Shown: one piece after another, positions 58,617 to 64,000 of the stretch
Position numbering within the stretch: the stretch's first letter is position 1
How the letters are laid out: every line of letters begins with the position of its first letter
DNA from: Phellopilus nigrolimitatus
Taxonomy: Eukaryota > Basidiomycota > Agaricomycetes > Hymenochaetales > Hymenochaetaceae
Assembly: GCA_021029095.1 (NCBI GenBank)
Contig: JAJOHG010000008.1
Location: 806,001-870,000, forward strand
Reading direction: 5' to 3'
DNA length: 64,000 nt
Made by a program: the position numbers and the translations under genes
Notes under the pieces: generated by a model
Database searches by the model: none
What the model was told of the DNA's origin: nothing
Seen by the model: only the letters and a program-made list of their open reading frames with translations

Positions 58617-59271
58617 GCTCGTCGTGCTAAAAGCTGCTGCCGCTGGTGAAAGTCTGAGCTTAAGTCTCTTCCGGCCCCTCTTGCGATGCCAAGCTTCATA
58701 ATTCGACTTCGGGCGCTGTAATTAGAATGTAGTGTCCTTCACGTTATATCTGAGAAGCGAGCGTGAACCTTCGACACAATAAATGATCGCCAGAAACAGC
58801 AGTATATGCTATAAAGGGAAGTGCCAATCATGTTCAAACAATTTGTTTATCGGTTAGACTTCCGACCACGTTTGAATTGATGATATTCATTGCCATTCAC
58901 CACCCCTGGACTTCTGAACAACATGAATAAATGGACCTCGGAACGTGATGGCCTTATCACATACTCTTTTATCTCACCTGCGGCTTAAAATCTGCTCAAA
59001 ATGCGCATCGTGGACGCTCGAGGACTTTCCTTATCTTCGCACCCGAGTGCATCACTCTATCTCATTACTGCTCAACGGCGATAGGAAAACACTGAGACTC
59101 GCGGCAGGCCGCCTGGTGAAATCGGATAAATACCTGTAGCCGAGCGGAATGATGCCTCTCGGGAAGCCGTCTCGTGCAACTTGAATTGCTATAACTTATC
59201 GAGCTTCTTCACTTCCGTCCCCTGTCTGACATCCGTAGACGAACTGGCTTCACCTTGACTGGTCTTTTGCA
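58617..59271. promoter_or_regulatory. Divergent intergenic region, permease B and DUF3445 gene
   Basis: 655 bp between divergent starts. No recognised motif or open frame of value. Confidence 0.4.
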
Positions 59272-61078
59272 ATGACCTTTTCACTTGCTCTTGAAGCGCT
59301 TTTGATCAGCTGTATGGGGTTACTCTTTTGGTATCTGTACACAAGGACAGCTGCACGGAAGACTGACCGTTTGGGATTGACTGGTGGCCTGCCAGACCCG
59401 GATCCTCTCCATGACTTTGACATCGTAAGTACGGAATACATGCGAGACTATGAAACTCAAATTGACATCTATCAGGCCACGGCCACAACTCGGAATCATC
59501 TGTATGTAAACAAAGTTGTGCGCTTTCCGTATTATCAGGTAATTCTCGCGTACAACGAAATCAACATGTGAAACTCACATACGCTGTGCGCACTTAAGAC
59601 TATGTCACACCAGCCGATGGACACAAACAACTGGATTGAAATTGACAAGGACCTGAAGTGGTACATCGAACAGAAAACGCGCGTTATAGAAGAGCAAGGT
59701 ACGATAGCTAAATTACTCCTTGTAGAACGCTGGGCTGATTGCTTCGGGTATACAGGGAAGAACGTCATTGACTCCCTTCCTGAGAACGATGCGGGCTGCG
59801 GCGAGCTTATGGAGATCCTCGTGGATTACCTCCCGAAGCGCTACCCGACGCTTTTTGAGAAGATCGATTGCAAGGGAGGCGGGATATGGAACAAGGTGAC
59901 AGATGAAAAACTTGTTGGACTGGAGGGAAAGGTCGGCGTGGATGCGCTTCTGGTGTGCTCGAGGTTCGTTTCTTTACTTAACCTCTTTTAGTTTTCGAGG
60001 AGATTGACGTACTGAACAGGCTTGTGGAGGATGACTTTCTTATGGGCCGCGAGCGGGAAGACGGACACGTGTATTTCACGGGAGGTCTCGTTGCATTCCC
60101 AGGTTAGCTCCTCATTTTCTCGTGCATTAGGAAAATGGATTAACGCGACTCCTTCTGCGTTGGGAAGGCTTCTACCTCCTTTCAAAGAAAATAAACAAAT
60201 CTCTTCGAATCGTACACGATCCCGTACCGTACTTTAACGAGAAGATCCTCTTCAGCGTCGAGCGTAAGCTGAAGCGGTTCCAGCCTAACGAGCCATTCGA
60301 GCGCACTAGTTGGGAGATCGTAGACGACAGAGATCTTTTCTTCCGTATGCATATATCTACAATGCGTTATTTAGCATCAATATTGCAATACTAATTTGTG
60401 TTTAATGCAGATAATATCGCAAGAATTGAAAGTGACGGCAAGGAGTTGTCGGAGAAGCAGCACCCGAAGGATCTTTACTTCCGCGTCGACCACCAGACGT
60501 TCCGCAAGCTTCCGAAGACGAAGGCAATCATTTTCGGCGTGTGAGTGCCTCTACATCTTTCTTTCTTTCTTTCTTTCTTCAGAACTTTATTTGCTAAATC
60601 TCAACTTCGATAGCCACCCAATCATGAAGCGTCTCGAAGACCTCGCGGATAGCCCACTTGTCCCCGCGCTACTCGCCAAGGTACACGAAGAAGGCGACAG
60701 GAAAATCATGGACGTGCGTCCGCGTCTTATTATTTTTTCTTCTCTAGCTTTCCTATATGTGACTCACTTTATACTCTCTTTAAAATACAGTACAAACTTG
60801 CGCCGCTTTATCAGGAGCGCATGCTACCGTATCTTCACGAGTTAGCCGCTCAACAGATCGAGAAAGGACTTGTCCGGTACGCTTGCCCTCAATTACGTCT
60901 GTTCCACTAAGCCCTAAATTCCGGTTTTCTTAGGGGCGACGAAGATATTTCCAACTTCCGCGAGCTCATCCGTGTCTCGGAGGGTCAGGCATACCCAAGT
61001 ACGCAGACATCGCTCGTGAACCCGACGGAGTCGGAGCTGGCTATCCAGCTGGCGAAAAAAGAGGCCAAAATAGTCTGA
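59272..61078 (+). CDS. DUF3445 haem-dependent oxidative N-demethylase-like protein
   Basis: The family (HODM alpha-subunit-like) includes bacterial subunits that oxidatively demethylate methylamines, releasing formaldehyde. Exon 1 (59272-59424) encodes a membrane anchor: MTFSLALEALLISCMGLLFW and YLYTR, then basic residues. Then come NHLYVNKVVRFPYYQ (59476-59538) and TMSHQPMDTNNWIEIDKDLK (from 59599). Family core: LPKRYPTLFEKI, LVEDDFLMGREREDGHVYFT, GGLVAFPGFYLLSKKINKSL, VHDPVPYFNEKI, RTSWEIVDDRDLFF, DLYFRVDHQTFRKLPKTKAI, HPIMKRLEDLADSPLVPALL, KLAPLYQERMLPYLHEL and ISNFRELIRVSEGQAYPSTQ. It ends AKKEAKIV at 61078. The N-terminal helix suggests ER anchoring, like microsomal P450s. No reductase partner gene is next to it. 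The substrate is unknown. Confidence 0.82.
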
Positions 61079-61509
61079 CTCTGACGATACAAAGTTACGA
61101 GACACGCTAAGGAGATGCAAGGCCATGGCGGGGCATATAAAATCTCTGACTTTTATAGTTAATACATGATTCGAAAGCAGTACATGTAGTCTTGCTTGTA
61201 CTACAGCAGAATGTAATGATTTTGAAGCAGAACTTGATTGAGAACACAGCGAGATAAGATAAGTTATGACTCGATATGAAAGTGCGGTAGGTAAGAGGAA
61301 TCGAAAACAGCATGGCGAAAGCGAGTACAGTGCGAAAGCAGTTCTAATGACGTAACGGTGCAGTAGAGTACATTGTGAGGAGTTGACAGCGATGAGGGAA
61401 GTATATTGACTTGAAAGGCTGATTGCGATAAGTTGTGAAACGTGAAAGTTGCATGAATTTGATGAGCAGAGTTCCCGATCAGGACAATTAGGCATCGGAA
61501 AGCAGGTCG
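61079..61509. other. Intergenic between convergent DUF3445 and Kar5-like genes
   Basis: 431 bp between 3' ends. A 199-codon minus-strand frame (61513-60914) overlaps the end of the DUF3445 gene and is Ser/Leu-biased without features, so it was not called. Confidence 0.4.
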
Positions 61510-63987
61510 TCAAAAATTAGAAGAAGGACGTCGATCAGGAGGAGGTTCCGACATGAATAACCTTGTCGGCAGGCGCGATATAGTTCGTGAGCGAACGGGA
61601 TTCCAATAAATATTGGTAGTTTTTTGAGCAGTAGCGGGTCCCGATAAAGTACGCTGGACACTCTTGTCATCCCGGTATACAGTGATCACTTCTACGATGC
61701 GGGTAATCTGGCACGAGACTGGACTTGTCGCTGCAATAGCGTGGTGTTTGTCCCCGTAAGGGAAAATATGACTGTTGTCGACAGAGGGGCTTGCAAAAGC
61801 CATTCTGCTTAGTCCCAGTAAAGCATAAAGCATTAACATTTTCCTTTCGCGGAAAGTAAGACGCGTGCTTACGGAAAGAGACGTTCCGCATCAGACTCGT
61901 CAAAACTACTTCTTCGCCGGTGGGAAAGAAGCAGACTCTGGGGCGATATGAGATAAGATAGAAAGGTTCGACTAGCTGATAACATACCGCCAGACAGGAA
62001 AACAATGTCGCCGAAAGCCAGATAAATGCCCCCAGAATACGTTCGCTAACGAAACGCGGCAGAGAAAAGATGATAAAGCCAAAGAGCCCGTACGGTGCCA
62101 GATCAAGCCATCTAAAGATATAGTTGAACAGCCCAGGACTGCCATATAGCTTAGGCCAGGAGAACCGCCCGAGATTATCTAGCTTGATGTTTGACATGGA
62201 CACATTGAGTTCGCGAGCGGTGCTTGAGAGGGCATTAATGTCCGTCGTAAGCCCTACCATGGACTCGGCTACTTCATGCTGCTTCTTCTGGAAAATAGTG
62301 CGAACATTTCAGAAGCATCAGCGGAAAGATAGTTTAAGGAGAAAGTAGATTCCAACATCAAGTAAAAATGCTTGATTGTACGCTTTCGAAGTGGTTTCTT
62401 TGACGAAGATGCTCAGATGTTTAAATTCCTTAATAAAGCTACTGAGAACCATTAATAGGAATGAAGGATGTATCACGAACCTGTCTTGCCATAGATAGGT
62501 CATTCACAGCGCCCATTAGTTGACTGATCGCAAAGTTCTAAAATTGCAATAAAATCAATCAACAAGATTGTTCAACGCTTGACGCCATCAATATCGAAAT
62601 GGGTGCTCACGACAGCCAAGTCCAGATCCTTTCGACTCTCCTGCGACGCATCGAGAATCGCTTTCATCCCTAAAGATAGCGAATTCTCGACGGAAGAGAC
62701 GGTCCGTGTAAGCGCATTTTGATGCTGAAAGATACTAAAGATTAATACGCAAGAAGGTTTCAACGGACACATCACCAACATTCTCGCTAAGTTTATCAAG
62801 TTTGTCCTCGAGCTATTCAAAAAGTGTCTAGATCACGAGGCAATAAAGAAGAAAATCTGCGCTCACTTCGGAAGAAATTTCATTGTTCATCTCAAGTCCC
62901 TTCAGTTTCATTACCTCCAGCATCGTAATTGTCCCCTGATGAGGTGTTGATTACGTTGCCGGACCCTCAAGGCATTCAATCACTCACCTGAGCCATCCCA
63001 TTTAGGTCAACTGCGAATTGCTTGTTGAATTCTGTTAGAGAATGCTTGGCCGAGCTTAGGTCAGCAACAGATTCCTGAAAGGCCTTGAGATGCCATGGTA
63101 AGTAACAGGCTTTGTTCAAAGAAGAGGAGCTTACCTGGAGGAGGTCCTCCCATCTCACGAAGTACTGGTCGTTCTTCGTCTCTTTAGTTGATAAAGTGTG
63201 GAAGAAAGCTACCAGCTCGAGCGTGATATTCTCGTATACGGCCTTAGATGGATCTATACGGACGTCTCAGATATTTGTAGTCGGTCAGAGATGATCAGAT
63301 TGACACGGACCCACGTTAAACATTCCATTTAATGACTTGCATTTTTCCGCTGGAGTAGTAAAAAGGAGCCACTATCTGATTACCAAATACTATGAGTTAA
63401 AATCTTGCCAACTCACGGACGACGAGTATTCTGTAAACGTCAAATGTACGCTGAAAATTTTGATGCTGATCCAGTGCCCTGAATGCAGTCTTCACTTAAC
63501 ATACGCACAATATGCAGAAGCTATAACTTACATTGAGCATCTTTTGATTTCTGCATCTCCTGTGCCGCGTTTCCCGCTACTGAGCCCTTCACATTCCATC
63601 GGCGGTGAATAGTCGCGACTCCGATCACAGAGCGTCATGAGCATCGCGGCTATGCCTTAAGTCAGTCGAGCCCCTAACTACGGCGTAAATGTCCTCTATC
63701 CATATACCTTCATCCCAGTCCTCTGTGTTGAGCCTGTCTTTCGTGCAGTGCTGTAATAAAGTGGCAAGACGTTCAGAGCAATAGGGGAAGCTCTTAGAAC
63801 TCAGACCCTCTGTAAGCATATTAATTGCGATTTGCCACTCTGCCTGCACAGAAGCGTACCAAGCGATTCTGATAAAGAGATGAGTTCGATCCTATATTCT
63901 AAAAATACGTCACTGTCAGACATCCGCATACAACACTCGGCCCAAAGTTGAGCATACCCGCAGGAAGTATGTTAAGAGCATTTCCAT
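61510..63987 (-). CDS. Kar5/Tht1-like nuclear fusion (karyogamy) protein
   Basis: Kar5/Tht1 proteins are ER/nuclear-envelope membrane proteins needed to fuse nuclei after mating. The gene is split into many small exons. A hydrophobic start MEMLLTYFLR (63987) could be the signal peptide. Then come AEWQIAINMLTEGLSSKSFP with YCSERLATLLQHCTKDRLN, MECEGLS, VRWEDLLQ, ESVADLSSAKHSLTEFNKQF and AVDLNGMAQ, GTITMLEVMKLKGLEMNNEI, LEDKLDKLSENV, QHQNALTRTVSSVENSLSLG and NFAISQLMGAVNDLSMARQ. KKQHEVAESMVGLTTDINAL follows, all coiled-coil-like. Membrane spans are around WLDLAPYGLFGFIIFSLPRF and ILGAFIWLSATLFSCLAV. The C-terminal 100 residues are polar. The architecture (Cys-rich lumenal part, coiled coil, two late TMs) fits Tht1-like proteins. 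Exon joins at both ends are uncertain. Confidence 0.6.
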
Positions 63988-64000
63988 GGTCGCCAAGCGA

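Noticed and set aside
60914..61513. 199-codon minus frame after the DUF3445 gene
   Set aside because: It overlaps the last DUF3445 exon antisense. It is Ser/Leu-rich only because of T-rich flanking DNA, and no splice partners were found.
1..64000. CRISPR arrays, bacterial operons, rRNA genes
   Set aside because: None seen. The intron-rich fungal gene structure and lack of spaced identical repeats argue against them.

Overview
The window reads as nuclear DNA of a filamentous basidiomycete, most likely an agaricomycete. Nearly every gene is cut by short introns (mostly 40-100 bp, GT-AG, a few GC-AG). The proteins are fungal, several closely resemble mushroom families, and the genes alternate freely between strands. 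There are no bacterial operons, rRNA or CRISPR arrays, and I did not find a convincing tRNA.

Layout. 1-6495 (-): the N-terminal and middle part of a Furry/Tao3/Mor2 cell-morphogenesis scaffold, running off the left edge. 7113-8025 (+): a CBS-domain protein. 9386-12067 (+): a divergent G-protein alpha subunit. 12370-15360: a tandem, then dispersed, noncoding repeat around a Ser/Pro/Arg-rich unknown (-). 16044-16903 (+): a C2H2 zinc-finger protein. 17359-20469 (+): a RING plus RRM protein. 21448-22830 (+): an RTA1-like membrane protein. 23107-24299 (+): an AusD-like methyltransferase. 24858-30763 (+): a SNF2/RING helicase of the Uls1 type. 31211-32495 (+): the SURF4/Erv29 cargo receptor. 33057-36012 (-): the mismatch-repair protein MLH1. 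36188-36665 (+): PMP3. 37180-38366 (-): a short Sin3-like protein with only two PAH domains. 38896-41674 (+): an acyl-CoA synthetase. 42345-44086 (+): a conserved mushroom protein of unknown function. 44405 onward: a possible Tc1/mariner end. 45285-49188 (+): a La-motif (LARP) RNA-binding protein. 50076-61078: two paralogous amine/amino-acid permeases (-) interleaved with a class-3 aldehyde dehydrogenase (+) and a DUF3445 haem-dependent N-demethylase-like protein (+). 61510-63987 (-): a Kar5/Tht1-like karyogamy protein.

How the genes work together. Most are housekeeping genes with no functional link to their neighbours. The exception is 50-61 kb, where uptake (two APC permeases), oxidative N-demethylation (DUF3445) and aldehyde oxidation (ALDH) sit side by side. 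This is a plausible, unproven amine-utilisation cluster.

Two general points matter to anyone reusing this annotation. First, at least five conserved genes (CBS protein, G-alpha, SURF4, PMP3, MLH1, and probably the helicase) need a one-base frame change to give the family protein, which suggests a draft assembly with indel errors. Second, exon limits were read by eye from splice consensus and conserved protein frames. Gene ends are good; some 5' ends (RTA1, Sin3-like, the unknown at 14.8 kb, Kar5) are tentative.
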